Shown: positions 9,965 through 19,254, counted from the first letter of the stretch. The stretch: DNA of 64,000 nucleotides from Sva-07 sp963715825 (GCA_963715825.1 CAVQSI010000006.1:1-64000), one strand, 5' to 3'. The notes: generated from the letters alone by a model not told the origin. Numbers and translations: made by a program.

Positions 9965-11503
9965 TCAGGGGTCGCGCCGGTCGAGTTCGTGCAGGTCGAT
10001 CGGCGTGTCCTCGGGGTTGAGCGCCTCCAACTCGAGATGCGCGGTCTCGGGGTAGGCGAGCACCACGATCGCCGTGACGGCGAGCTGGCACAGCCCGAGC
10101 ACCCCCATCACCTGCCCGTACGACCACCCGGCATCGAGCAGCCAACCGGTGGCGAGCAGTCCTCCGATTCCGCCGACGAGCGCTGCGGCGGTGATCAGTC
10201 CGGCGGCGCGGCTGCGGTTGCCGGTCGGGAACAGCTCGCTGCGGTACACCGCGAGCGCCGGATACGCGGCGCTCGACAGGATGCCGCCGACGAGCGAGAA
10301 CAGCCACAGCGGTGGCCCGCTCACGGCGAAGGCGGCGACGATCGCCGCGGTGCCCAGCGGCAGCGTGAACGCGATCAACCGTCGACGACCACTCGTGTCG
10401 GCGACGCGGCCGCCGAGGATGAGCCCGATGCTCGCCGGGGTGCCGACGGCGATCGAGAAGATGCCGATCATGCCGCCCGAGAAGTCGCGGATGTCGGCGA
10501 GGTAGCGGTTCTGGAAGAAGCTGGCCGGGGCGATGAAGATGTTGCCGATGAAGGCGACGGCGGCGATCAGCGCCAAACGGTGCAGGTTGAATCGCGGCGC
10601 TCGGCTCGTCCGCTCGATGTGGGCGACGGTGAACCGGCGGGTCTCTGGCAGTCGCCGCGTCAGGTCGAGGGCGACGATGCACCAGACCGCTGAGATCAGG
10701 TAGACGTAGCGCCACCCGTTGTCGCCGATGTCAGCGAACCGCAGCGACAGCACGGCCACACCGGCGCCGAAGCCGGCGGCCATCGCCAGGATGCTGACGG
10801 CGTACGCCCGGCTGTTGCGTGGCATCTCCTCCGAGGCGACGACGCCGACGAGGAACGCCAATGCGATCCCCATCGGTCGGGCGAGCGTCTGGGTGGCGAC
10901 GAGGATCACGAAGCTCGGCGCCAGCGCGCCGAGCAGCGACAGCAGCGGGCCGAGCCAGGCGACGGCGACGATCACGCGTCGCCGGCCGATGCGGTCGGCG
11001 ATGACGGCAGCCGGGAGTGCGATCAGGATGCCGGCGCGTACCACGGCGCCCGCCACACCGATGCCGGTGTCGCTGATCCCGAAGTCGTCAGCGGCGAAGT
11101 TGACGGTTTGGGTGAACAGCGTGTTGACGAACGCCGCGCTCATCGACGCGGCAGCGAGCAGTCCGACGACGAGCAGTTGCGTCTCGTCGAGCCGGTCGGG
11201 CGGCGCCCACCACGCTCGATGTGAACCCTCGCGGGCGAGCACCCTCCTGACCGGCCACCGGAACAGCCAGCCGAACCACGGGATCGTGACGGCGTATCTG
11301 GTCGTCTCGACGAGCTGTTGGCGTTCGGGATCGGCGGTCACCGTGCGCTCGTAGGAGGTGAACGGTCCGTCCGCCTGCTGGAAACGTTCCGGCTCGCCGG
11401 GAGCTGGTGGCGGCGCCTCCGGCGCCTCGAGCACGAGGTCGTCACGGGGTTCGAGGAGCCGTTCTCGCTGCTCAGGGGTGTCGGGCCATCGACGGATCAG
11501 CAT
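9965..11503 (-). CDS. MFS transporter with long cytosolic N-terminal extension
   Basis: Major facilitator superfamily permease with 512 residues. About 110 residues precede the first membrane helix (LLVVGLLAAASMSAAFVN), which is unusual. Twelve hydrophobic segments follow, with MFS loop motifs ADRIGRRR (between helices 2 and 3) and GGRVADTSGRRR in the second half. Sugar-porter-like arrangement, but the substrate is unknown. An upstream in-frame ATG at 11545 would overlap the murA start; I prefer ATG 11503 because a GGAG stretch precedes it. Confidence 0.88.
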   Translation of the reverse strand: MLIRRWPDTPEQRERLLEPRDDLVLEAPEAPPPAPGEPERFQQADGPFTSYERTVTADPERQQLVETTRYAVTIPWFGWLFRWPVRRVLAREGSHRAWWAPPDRLDETQLLVVGLLAAASMSAAFVNTLFTQTVNFAADDFGISDTGIGVAGAVVRAGILIALPAAVIADRIGRRRVIVAVAWLGPLLSLLGALAPSFVILVATQTLARPMGIALAFLVGVVASEEMPRNSRAYAVSILAMAAGFGAGVAVLSLRFADIGDNGWRYVYLISAVWCIVALDLTRRLPETRRFTVAHIERTSRAPRFNLHRLALIAAVAFIGNIFIAPASFFQNRYLADIRDFSGGMIGIFSIAVGTPASIGLILGGRVADTSGRRRLIAFTLPLGTAAIVAAFAVSGPPLWLFSLVGGILSSAAYPALAVYRSELFPTGNRSRAAGLITAAALVGGIGGLLATGWLLDAGWSYGQVMGVLGLCQLAVTAIVVLAYPETAHLELEALNPEDTPIDLHELDRRDP

Positions 11504-11543
11504 GCGCCCGCCTGACTCCACGAGCCGAGCATACTGGTGGGCC

Positions 11544-12842
11544 ATGATCGAGAACCTCGAGCCGAACCTCGACGCGCCGCTGATCGCAGTCCGTGGCAAC
11601 GGGCCGCTGTCGGGCACCGTGGTCGTGCCGGGGGCGAAGAACTCGGTGCTCAAGCTGATGGCGGCGACCCTGCTGTGCGACGGCACCTTCGAGATCACCA
11701 ACGTCCCCGCGATCGCCGACGTCGCGATCATGAGCGACCTGCTCGTCGCGATCGGCGTGGGGATCGAACGACCGTCACCCGACCGGCTGCTGCTCACCGA
11801 TCACGGCGATCTCACCCCGGTGGCCCCCTACGAGCTGGTCGAGCGGATCCGGGCGTCGATCAACGTGCTCGGCCCGCTGCTCACCCGGTGTGGCCACGTC
11901 CGGCTGTCGATGCCCGGCGGCGACGACTTCGGTGCTCGCCCGATCGACATGCACGTGGCGGGTCTCGAGGCGATGGGGGCGACGTTCAAGTTCAGCCACG
12001 GCTACCTCGAAGCGTCGGCCGACCGACTCCACGGCGCCGACATCGCCTTCGACTTCCCGAGCGTCGGCGCCACCGAGAACCTGTTGACCGCCGCCGTGCT
12101 CGCCGACGGACGAACCACGATCGAGAACGCGGCGCGCGAACCCGAGATCACCGATCTGTGCGAGTTCCTGATCGCGATGGGAGCTCGCATCTCGGGCGTC
12201 GGCACGTCGACGTTGGTCATCGACGGCGTCGAGCGTTCGGCGCTGCGGGCGGTGTCGCACCACACCGTGCCCGACCGGATCCAGGCGGCCACCTACCTTG
12301 CTGCGGTGGCCGTGGCGGGCGGAGAGCTCGATGTGGTCGGCGCCCGCGCCGAGCACATGACCATGTTGCTCGACCGGTTCACCGACATGGGGCTCGATGT
12401 CTCGTCGGTGTCGGATCGCGAGGGCGAGCGCCTGCGCGTGGTCGCGCCGGACCGGCTCCGCTCGATCGATGTCGCCACGCTGCCGTATCCCGGCATCGCC
12501 ACCGACTACAAGCCGTTGATCATCACGATGCTGTCGGTTGCCGACGGCGTCGGCATCGTCACCGAGAACCTGTACCCGGGCCGGTTCCGCTACGTCGAGG
12601 AACTCCAGCGGCTCGGCGCCGACGTGCGCACCAGTGGCCACCATGCGGTCGTCCGTGGCGTTCCGAGGCTGTCGGGAGCGCCGGTGCGCGCCCACGACAT
12701 CCGGGCCGGTGCGGCCATGGTCGTCGCCGGTCTTGCGGCGGAGGGTGAGACCGAGATCTCGGGCATCCACCACATCGACCGCGGCTACGACGACCTCGTC
12801 GGTCGACTCGCCGCGGTCGGCGCCCACATCGAACGCCGCTGA
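11544..12842 (+). CDS. murA: UDP-N-acetylglucosamine 1-carboxyvinyltransferase, Asp-type active site
   Basis: First committed step of peptidoglycan synthesis, transferring enolpyruvate from PEP to UDP-GlcNAc. The product has 432 residues: PGAKNSVLKLMAA holds the conserved Lys-Asn, and GARPID lies in the substrate loop. The loop that normally reads GG-C-x-I-GARP reads GG-D-D-F-GARP, so residue 127 is Asp where Escherichia coli has Cys115. The same Cys-to-Asp change is known in mycobacterial MurA and makes it insensitive to fosfomycin. Its place downstream of the ATP synthase genes matches mycobacteria. A CATACT box sits 8 bases before the ATG. Confidence 0.95.
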   Translation: MIENLEPNLDAPLIAVRGNGPLSGTVVVPGAKNSVLKLMAATLLCDGTFEITNVPAIADVAIMSDLLVAIGVGIERPSPDRLLLTDHGDLTPVAPYELVERIRASINVLGPLLTRCGHVRLSMPGGDDFGARPIDMHVAGLEAMGATFKFSHGYLEASADRLHGADIAFDFPSVGATENLLTAAVLADGRTTIENAAREPEITDLCEFLIAMGARISGVGTSTLVIDGVERSALRAVSHHTVPDRIQAATYLAAVAVAGGELDVVGARAEHMTMLLDRFTDMGLDVSSVSDREGERLRVVAPDRLRSIDVATLPYPGIATDYKPLIITMLSVADGVGIVTENLYPGRFRYVEELQRLGADVRTSGHHAVVRGVPRLSGAPVRAHDIRAGAAMVVAGLAAEGETEISGIHHIDRGYDDLVGRLAAVGAHIERR

Positions 12843-12867
12843 CCCCGAACACATCCACCCAACCCAC

Positions 12868-12923
12868 CACGTTTGCGTCGACGTTTTCGTGGAACGGCCC
12901 ACCGAAAGCTCGACGCAAACGTG
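12868..12923. repeat. long imperfect palindrome between murA and the next gene
   Basis: 14-base arms CACGTTTGCGTCGA (12868-12881) and its exact reverse complement (12910-12923) enclose 28 bases that themselves pair in part (TTTTCG-TGG with CCA-CCGAAA). It lies between two convergent genes and could terminate both, or be a dispersed palindromic element. It has no T-tract. Confidence 0.7.
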
Positions 12924-12933
12924 ACGACGACGG

Positions 12934-13116
12934 TCAGTCGGTGTCGGGTGGGCGATGACCGCCGGGGCCGTGCAGCGACGCAGCGTGGTCGACGCGGCGC
13001 TTGGCCACCCACAGCAACCCCATGATCAGCACGATCGGGCCCGCGATCAGCAGGATCTCGTCCCAGCCGCCCTGGTGGGCCAGCAGCACGGACGTCGTCG
13101 CCGACAGCGTGTTCAC
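12934..13116 (-). CDS. small single-span membrane protein
   Basis: The protein has 60 residues from GTG 13116. The middle is a hydrophobic helix (EILLIAGPIVLIMGLLWVA) followed by KRR, so the C-terminal His/Pro-rich tail probably faces the cytosol. Function unknown. A minus-strand TACGAT box (13125-13130) stands 8 bases before the start, which supports it as a real, leaderless gene. It is divergent from the NifU-like gene. Confidence 0.65.
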   Translation of the reverse strand: MNTLSATTSVLLAHQGGWDEILLIAGPIVLIMGLLWVAKRRVDHAASLHGPGGHRPPDTD

Positions 13117-13147
13117 ACATGGGGATCGTACGGGCTGGGCTGATTGA

Positions 13148-13399
13148 ATGGTCGTCGCCATGCGTGAACAGGTCGAAGCCACCATCGAGGTCATCCGTCC
13201 GGCACTGCAAGCCGACGGTGGCGACATCGTGTTGCGCGATGTCGACGAGGTCACCGGGCTCGTCTCGGTGGAGCTGGTCGGGGCGTGCGTGGGGTGCCCG
13301 TCGTCGAACGTCACGCTGAAGGCCGGCGTCGAGCGGATCATGCGCGATCGGGTCGACGGCGTCACCGCCGTGGTCAACGTCGCCGACGCGGCGGCATGA
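13148..13399 (+). CDS. NifU C-terminal-domain Fe-S scaffold protein
   Basis: The protein has 83 residues and consists of the NifU-like C-terminal domain: ALQADGGDIVL near the N-terminus and the Fe-S binding CVGCPSS (CxxC), then a helix LKAGVERI. This class (Nfu) carries iron-sulfur clusters to target proteins. The start may instead be the ATG at 13160 (MREQVEAT), which matches the usual family start better. It is followed within 11 bases by meaB. Confidence 0.9.
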   Translation: MVVAMREQVEATIEVIRPALQADGGDIVLRDVDEVTGLVSVELVGACVGCPSSNVTLKAGVERIMRDRVDGVTAVVNVADAAA

Positions 13400-13409
13400 G
13401 GTCGCACTC

Positions 13410-14372
13410 GTGAGCCGACGTCACCTGCCAGCACCCGAGTTGTTCCAGGCCGCCCTCGAGGGCGACCGCAGCTCGCTCGCCCGTCTGCTGTCGCTGATCG
13501 AACGTGGCGACGACGACGCCCGCACCGTCGGGCGGCTCGCGTACCCGCGCAGCGGTTCCGGCTACACCGTCGGCCTGACCGGCGCACCTGGCGCCGGCAA
13601 GAGCACGCTCACCAGCTCGATCATCGGCCATCTGCGGGCCCAGGACCTCGAGATCGCGGTCCTGGCGATCGACCCGTCGTCGCCGTTCACCGGCGGAGCG
13701 ATCCTCGGCGACCGGGTGCGGATGCAGGACCACGCGACCGATCCGGGCGTGTTCATCCGGTCGATGGCCACGCGTGGTCATCTCGGCGGGCTGTCGCTCG
13801 CCACCCCCGAGGCCGTCCGACTGCTCGACGCGATCGGGCGGAAGTGGATCCTCGTCGAGACCGTCGGCGTCGGGCAGGTCGAAGTCGAAGTGGCCGGCAA
13901 GGCCGACACCACGGTGGTGGTCGTGAACCCGGGCTGGGGCGACAGCGTCCAGGCGAACAAGGCCGGCCTGATGGAGATCGCCGACGTGTTCGTGATCAAC
14001 AAGGCCGACCGCAAAGGCGTCGAGGAGACCAGCCGCGACCTGATGCAGATGCTCGATCTGTCGGACCTCCCGCACGACTCGTGGCGCCCGCCGATCGTTC
14101 CCACCGTCGGCTCGACCGGCGAAGGCGTCGCCGAGCTGTGGGAGGCCGTGCTCGCGCACCGGGCGTACGCCGAACAGTCGGGCGATCTGCGCGAGCGTCG
14201 CGAGTTCCGCCTCGGCGAGGAGCTCCGCGAGATCGTTGCGCAGCGTCTCGGGCGTCGGGCGCGCCAGATCTGCTCGGGTGAGCGGTGGGACGAACTCACC
14301 GCCGAGGTGGTCGAGCGCATCACCGATCCCTGGACGGCAGCTGACGAGATGCTCGCCGCCGTCGACGCCTGA
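13410..14372 (+). CDS. meaB: MeaB/ArgK-type G3E GTPase
   Basis: GTPase chaperone that protects and reloads adenosylcobalamin-dependent methylmalonyl-CoA mutase. The protein has 320 residues; P-loop GAPGAGKST is near residues 57-65, the Mg site AIDPSSPFTGGAILGDRVRM follows, then ETVGVGQVE and the guanine motif NKAD. GTG start. The mutase itself is not in the window. The enoyl-CoA hydratase downstream also belongs to acyl-CoA metabolism, but is on the other strand. Confidence 0.93.
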   Translation: MSRRHLPAPELFQAALEGDRSSLARLLSLIERGDDDARTVGRLAYPRSGSGYTVGLTGAPGAGKSTLTSSIIGHLRAQDLEIAVLAIDPSSPFTGGAILGDRVRMQDHATDPGVFIRSMATRGHLGGLSLATPEAVRLLDAIGRKWILVETVGVGQVEVEVAGKADTTVVVVNPGWGDSVQANKAGLMEIADVFVINKADRKGVEETSRDLMQMLDLSDLPHDSWRPPIVPTVGSTGEGVAELWEAVLAHRAYAEQSGDLRERREFRLGEELREIVAQRLGRRARQICSGERWDELTAEVVERITDPWTAADEMLAAVDA

Positions 14373-14389
14373 GCCGGCTCAGTCGTCGA

Positions 14390-14482
14390 TCACAGCGACA
14401 GCATCGCGACGGCGAGCGCGATGAACAGCAGCGGACTCGCGTACGAGGTCTGCCGGCGGAGCTGGAGGAGCTTGGTCTTCAC
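14390..14482 (-). CDS. possible 30-residue membrane peptide
   Basis: In the 250-base gap between meaB and the hydratase gene, GTG 14482 opens a 30-residue frame: a basic start (VKTKLLQLRRQ) and a hydrophobic end (LLFIALAVAMLSL). The gap holds nothing else I recognise. This is only a candidate; no promoter or clear ribosome-binding site is evident. Confidence 0.25.
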   Translation of the reverse strand: MKTKLLQLRRQTSYASPLLFIALAVAMLSL

Positions 14483-14622
14483 GCCTGTCCATCGGCGCGC
14501 GGGCGACCAGCTGGAGTTCGGACTTCGTCAAGCTGTCCCCGCCGCCGTGCAGCGATGAGCGAGGTGACCGTCTGCGGCGGTTTCGCTCATCGCAGGGAGG
14601 TGATGGGGAGGTGGTGAGGGGG

Positions 14623-15396
14623 TCAGTGGCCGGTGAAGGTGGCCTTGCCGGGGCCGTGTTCGAGGAAGCTGGCCACCCCCGTGCGGGCGTCGTCGGTGTG
14701 GAACACCTCGACGAAACCCTCGCGTTCGAGCGCGAGGCCATCGCCGAGCGATCGGTCGAGGCCGTCGTCGATCACGCGTTTGCAGATGGCCTGCGCCGTC
14801 AGCGGTCCTGCGGCCACCTCCGCAGCGAGCGCCAGCGCCCGATCGGTGAGGGCGTCGGGCGCGACGACCTCGTCGGCGAGGCCGATCCGCAACGCCTCGT
14901 CCGCGCGTACCTGACGACCGGTGAGACACATCTCCTTGGCCCGGCTCGCACCGACCACGCGCGGGAGCCGCTGCGTCCCACCGCCACCAGGGATGATGCC
15001 CAGCAGGATCTCCGGTTGCCCGAACACGGCCTTGTCCGAGGCGATGCGGTAGTCGCAGGCGAGGGCGAGTTCGCAGCCGCCACCGAGCGCGTACCCGCTG
15101 ACCGCGGCGATCACGAAGCGCGGCATCGCAGCGACCGCGTCGAGTGCGTCGTGAAAAGCTGCACCGATCGTGGCTGCCTCGTCCGGCCCGCCGAACTGGG
15201 AGATGTCGGCGCCGGCAGCGAACAGTCGATCCCCGCCGGTGATCACCACGGCGCCAGGCGGATCCTCGGTCAGTTCCGTGGCCGCGGCTCGGATCTCGCC
15301 GAGCAGCGCCGTCGACAGAGCGTTGACCTTGCCGTTCGCGAGCGTGATGAGTGCGACCCCGTCAGGGCGTCGTTCGAGCGTGAGCAGTTCGGGCAT
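14623..15396 (-). CDS. enoyl-CoA hydratase/isomerase family protein
   Basis: Crotonase fold, 257 residues. Oxyanion-hole stretch FAAGADISQF, then GGGCELALACDYRIAS with the first catalytic Glu and FGQPEILLGIIPGGGGTQ with the second. Both Glu being present argues for a true 2-enoyl-CoA hydratase in beta-oxidation rather than an isomerase. Start ATG 15396. It is followed on the same strand by no obvious fatty-acid partner. Confidence 0.93.
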   Translation of the reverse strand: MPELLTLERRPDGVALITLANGKVNALSTALLGEIRAAATELTEDPPGAVVITGGDRLFAAGADISQFGGPDEAATIGAAFHDALDAVAAMPRFVIAAVSGYALGGGCELALACDYRIASDKAVFGQPEILLGIIPGGGGTQRLPRVVGASRAKEMCLTGRQVRADEALRIGLADEVVAPDALTDRALALAAEVAAGPLTAQAICKRVIDDGLDRSLGDGLALEREGFVEVFHTDDARTGVASFLEHGPGKATFTGH

Positions 15397-15437
15397 ACGA
15401 CGAGTCTTGCCGATCGGCTGCTGGCTGCCCCACCCGC

Positions 15438-16670
15438 TCAGTGGGGGAGTTCCACCGGCTCGTCGTGATGGAGTGGACGCTTGAGCGACCAGGCGGACCG
15501 CGACAGCCAGGTGCCGACGGCCACGAACACCATCATGATCGCGGCGCACACGAGGTACGCAGTGGTGCGCCCGAAGTTGTCGTAGAGCGTCGCCGTGACG
15601 ACCGCCATGATGCCCGCCGAGAGCGCCTGCGCGGCACCGAGCACGCCCTGCGCGCCCGCCTGGCGATCCTCGGGGATGACCATGCCGACCGCAACGCCGC
15701 TGCTGGACACGGTGATGCCGTCGGCGATCGCGTGAACCATCGCGACCGCGAAGATCCACGTGCCGGTCGGCAAGACGCCGTAGAGCGACATGAACAGTGC
15801 GCCCAGCGACAAGCCGATCGCGGCGATGCGGAACGGTCCATGGACCTGGGCGAGCCGACCTCCGGGCGGCCCGAGCACGATGAGCGGCAAGGCGAACAAG
15901 GTGATGCCCAAGTTGGCGATCCACTCGTTGGTGCCGAGGTCCTTGTGGACGACGGCCCACAGCGCGTCGAACGAACCGATCATCACGAACAGCGCAGCGC
16001 CGAACACGACCGCCCCGGCGAACGGCCGGATGGCGAGCAGGTCGACGGCGAGTCGTCGCTTGGGCGGCACGGTGCTTTCGGCGACCTGCACCCGGGCGAC
16101 GAACGGCAGCAGGATCGCGGTGGCGGCAGCGACGACGATGAACGGTGCCGGGATGCCGAACGGACCGACCAGCAGGGCGGACACGGCCGGTCCGAGGGCG
16201 AAGCCGAAGACATCGGCGGCGAGGAGACGACCGAGGTTCTGGCCGAGGTGGTTCGGGTCGGCCAGGATGACGATGCGCCGGGCGGCCGGGACGGCGGCGC
16301 CGATGCCGATGCCGGAGATGAACCGCCCGATCAGGATCGGGGTGAGGGTCGTGCTGAACCCCATCAGCAGCAACCCGACCACATTGATGGCCACGCCGAA
16401 CAACACGACGCGACGGGCATGGCCCCGGTCGGCCAGGGGTGCGATCAGGACCTGTGACAAGAACGCAGCGACGAACCCGATCCCGATGACGATGCCGATC
16501 GCGGTTTCGCTGATCCCGTACTCGTCGCGGTAGTCGTCGACGATGGTGAACAGCACGCCGTAGCCGGCCGCGAGGCTGGCCATCAAGCCGCCGAAGGCGA
16601 AGAACAGCGTGCGCGGCGACGGCGGCTCGCGCCGGGCGGTCGGCGCCACGGCGGGCGGTGACGTCGTCAT
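15438..16670 (-). CDS. MFS transporter
   Basis: The protein has 410 residues with twelve hydrophobic segments and the MFS loop LADRGHARR after helix 2. The second motif region carries GPPGGRLAQ. The drug-proton antiporter type is likely from size and motif, substrate unknown. The start ATG 16670 is set by the -10 box just upstream; a longer in-frame extension reads into Pro/Arg-rich noise. Confidence 0.88.
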   Translation of the reverse strand: MTTSPPAVAPTARREPPSPRTLFFAFGGLMASLAAGYGVLFTIVDDYRDEYGISETAIGIVIGIGFVAAFLSQVLIAPLADRGHARRVVLFGVAINVVGLLLMGFSTTLTPILIGRFISGIGIGAAVPAARRIVILADPNHLGQNLGRLLAADVFGFALGPAVSALLVGPFGIPAPFIVVAAATAILLPFVARVQVAESTVPPKRRLAVDLLAIRPFAGAVVFGAALFVMIGSFDALWAVVHKDLGTNEWIANLGITLFALPLIVLGPPGGRLAQVHGPFRIAAIGLSLGALFMSLYGVLPTGTWIFAVAMVHAIADGITVSSSGVAVGMVIPEDRQAGAQGVLGAAQALSAGIMAVVTATLYDNFGRTTAYLVCAAIMMVFVAVGTWLSRSAWSLKRPLHHDEPVELPH

Positions 16671-16678
16671 TGCCTCGG

Positions 16679-16684
16679 AGGCTA
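16679..16684 (-). promoter_or_regulatory. -10 box TAGCCT for the MFS gene at 15438-16670
   Basis: Minus-strand TAGCCT lies 8 bases before ATG 16670; no Shine-Dalgarno sequence intervenes. Confidence 0.5.
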
Positions 16685-16752
16685 CCGAGCGGACCCCTGC
16701 CGGCCCGGCTCGGATTCGACGCAGGGCCGGCGCAGATGCGGCTCGTGCCGGC

Positions 16753-19239
16753 TCAGCCGACGGTGACCAGACCGGTGTCGAACGGGCCACGGAGCGAGGG
16801 ATGCGTGGGCATCGCTCGGGCGGCGAGACCCCATCGTCCGGCTCGGTCCGGGGTGAACGACGTTCGGAACCGACCGTCGTCGTCGGCGGTCATCGGCACC
16901 ACGGTCAGCAGCGCTTCGTCGAACGATCCGTCGGCGAGCAGCTGGCCGTGGAGCAACTGCACGACGATCTCGGATCGGTCGAGCGACCCGGCGTCGAGTT
17001 CGACCTGCACGTTGCGTTGCTCGCCGGCCGCGCCGGCGTCGAGGTCGGAGCCGTCGTCGAGCACCCGGACGCTGACCCCGGGCCATGCGGCACCGACGTG
17101 GTGTTTCCAGGCGGCGAGCTCCCTCGCGGGCCGGCCGTCGTCGGCGGTCATGGTGATCGTGCCCACCGCAGCGGGCTCGTAGAACTTGGTGACGTAGTCG
17201 CGCACCATGCGCCCGGCGATCACGTTCCAGCCGAGCGTCGCCCAGTTGGCCTTGATCCGCTCGATCCAGCCGTGCGGCAGGCCGTCGTCGTAGCGGGCGT
17301 AGAACAGCGGCACGATCTCGTTCTCGATCACGTCGAAGGCGGCGTCGGCCTCCCATCGGTCCCGACGTTCCAGGTCGGGTTCGTCGTCGAACGAGGCGAT
17401 GTCGAATCCGTTGACGCCGTCGGACATCTCGTCCCACCAGCCGTCGCGGATCGAGCAGTTCAAGCCGCCGTTCAACGCCGCTTTCATCCCCGATGTGCCA
17501 CATGCTTCCATCGGCCGTCGCGGTGTGTTCAACCAGACGTCGCACCCGTGGTACATCGTGCGGGCGATGCCGATGTCGTAGTCGGGAATGAACACGAAGC
17601 GGTGGCCGACGGAGGCATCGCGCGTCAGCCGGTCGATCTCACGGATCAGTGCCTTGCCCGGCTCGTCGGCCGGGTGGGCCTTGCCGGCGAAGACGAACTG
17701 CACGGGGCGATCGGCGTCGAGGAGCATGGCCTTCAGGCGATCGAGCTGGCTCAGCAGCAGTGTCGAGCGCTTGTAGGTGGCGAAGCGTCGGGCGAATCCG
17801 ATCGTGAGCACATCGGGATCGAGCAGCGAACCTCCGACGCGGTCGCGGACCATGTCGACGAGTTCGTGGCGGCCCTGGTTGCGCACGTTCCAGATCTCGC
17901 GATGGTCGAGGTGCCGGACGCGGTCCCAGTCGCCCTCGTCGGCGAGGTGCCACTCCTCGCCGATCATCTGCGACAGCAGCTCGTCGACGCGATCGCTCAC
18001 CCACGTGCACGCGTGCACGCCGTTGGTGACGTGACCGATCGGAACCTCACGCGTCGGCAGGTCCGGCCAGAGATCGCCGAACATGTCCCGCGACACCTCG
18101 CCGTGCAGTCGCGCCACGCCGTTGGACTGCGCTGCGAGGCGCAGGCCCATGATCGCCATGTTGAACTTCTTGGTCTCGGTGTCGCTCTGGCCGACGGCGA
18201 GCAGGCGGTCGATCGTGACGCCGCACTCGGCGGCGAACGCCGTGAAGTACGTCTCGAACAGCTCGTGCGGGAAGCGATCGATCCCCGCCGGCACCGGGGT
18301 GTGCGTCGTGAAGAGGCTGCCGGCCCGTACCGCCTCGATCGCCTCGTCGAAGCTCAATCCCCGCGCCACCCACTCCCGGATCCGTTCGAGCCCGAGGAAT
18401 CCGGCATGGCCCTCGTTGGTGTGGAACACCTGCGGGTGGATGTCGAGCGCCCGCAGTGCACGAACGCCGCCGATGCCGAGCACGATCTCCTGGCGCAGCC
18501 GGTGCTCCTCGTTGCCGCCGTAGAGCCGGTCCGTGATCGCGATCGCCTGCGGGGGGTTCGACGGCACGTTGGTGTCGAGCAGGTAGAGCCGAACCCGGCC
18601 GACGTCGGCGCGCCACACCCGGACGGTGACCGCGACGCCGGCGAGATCGACGACGATCTCGACGCCCGTCGACTGCAGCCCGAGGGCGTCGGGGTCGATG
18701 CGGTCGTTGCGTTCCTGCTGCCAGCCCTCGCTGTCGAGCAGCTGGTGGAAGTACCCCTCGGTGTACAGCAGCCCGACGCCGACGAGCGGGAGTCCCAGGT
18801 CGGACGATGCCTTGAGATGATCGCCGGCGAGCACGCCGAGGCCGCCGGAGTACTGCGGCAGGGCCTCGGTGATGCCGAACTCGGGGGAGAAGTAGGCGAC
18901 CGACTCGAGCGCGGTGTCGCCGTCGTCGACTCGCCGACCGAACCAGCTCGAGCCGACGAGGGCATCGTCGAGGCGCTGGCGGGCGCGTTCGAGCTGCTCG
19001 ATGAACTGTTCGTCGCCCGCCAGCGATTCCCAGCAGGCCGGCGAGGTCCGCCGCACGAGGTCGACCGGGTGCTGGCCCGTCTCACGCCAGGACTTGCCGT
19101 TGCGTGAGCCGTCGAGGCGGTCGAAGAGCTGGGCGAGTTGTCGGTCCCACGCCCAATGGAGGTTGGCGGCCAGCGATTCGATCGCCCGAAGCGATTCGGG
19201 GACGTTGCTGACGACGGAGAACTGACGAACTGGGCGCAT
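16753..19239 (-). CDS. glgP: alpha-glucan (glycogen) phosphorylase
   Basis: Releases glucose-1-phosphate from glycogen using PLP. The product has 828 residues and belongs to the bacterial phosphorylase type with an N-terminal extra domain (SLAANLHWAWDRQLAQLF). Catalytic-domain markers: YFSPEFGITEALPQYSGGLG, HTNEGHAGF, TTHTPVPAGIDRF, TNGVH, RFATYKR, and the PLP/phosphate region ACGTSGMKAALNG with the Lys. A beta-rich C-terminal domain follows. Its neighbours are glgA (same strand) and glgB (divergent), giving a complete glucan synthesis and breakdown set. Confidence 0.95.
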   Translation of the reverse strand: MRPVRQFSVVSNVPESLRAIESLAANLHWAWDRQLAQLFDRLDGSRNGKSWRETGQHPVDLVRRTSPACWESLAGDEQFIEQLERARQRLDDALVGSSWFGRRVDDGDTALESVAYFSPEFGITEALPQYSGGLGVLAGDHLKASSDLGLPLVGVGLLYTEGYFHQLLDSEGWQQERNDRIDPDALGLQSTGVEIVVDLAGVAVTVRVWRADVGRVRLYLLDTNVPSNPPQAIAITDRLYGGNEEHRLRQEIVLGIGGVRALRALDIHPQVFHTNEGHAGFLGLERIREWVARGLSFDEAIEAVRAGSLFTTHTPVPAGIDRFPHELFETYFTAFAAECGVTIDRLLAVGQSDTETKKFNMAIMGLRLAAQSNGVARLHGEVSRDMFGDLWPDLPTREVPIGHVTNGVHACTWVSDRVDELLSQMIGEEWHLADEGDWDRVRHLDHREIWNVRNQGRHELVDMVRDRVGGSLLDPDVLTIGFARRFATYKRSTLLLSQLDRLKAMLLDADRPVQFVFAGKAHPADEPGKALIREIDRLTRDASVGHRFVFIPDYDIGIARTMYHGCDVWLNTPRRPMEACGTSGMKAALNGGLNCSIRDGWWDEMSDGVNGFDIASFDDEPDLERRDRWEADAAFDVIENEIVPLFYARYDDGLPHGWIERIKANWATLGWNVIAGRMVRDYVTKFYEPAAVGTITMTADDGRPARELAAWKHHVGAAWPGVSVRVLDDGSDLDAGAAGEQRNVQVELDAGSLDRSEIVVQLLHGQLLADGSFDEALLTVVPMTADDDGRFRTSFTPDRAGRWGLAARAMPTHPSLRGPFDTGLVTVG

Positions 19240-19248
19240 CGCCCGGTG

Positions 19249-19254
19249 ACGATA
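19249..19254 (-). promoter_or_regulatory. -10 box TATCGT for glgP
   Basis: Minus-strand TATCGT ends 9 bases before the glgP ATG at 19239. Confidence 0.5.

Noticed and set aside
11503..11545. Longer start for the MFS transporter at 11545
   Set aside because: It would overlap the murA start and its promoter; ATG 11503 has a GGAG site.
16609..19107. 832-codon plus-strand frame opposite glgP
   Set aside because: Shadow of the phosphorylase gene; no promoter box, no motifs, biased composition.
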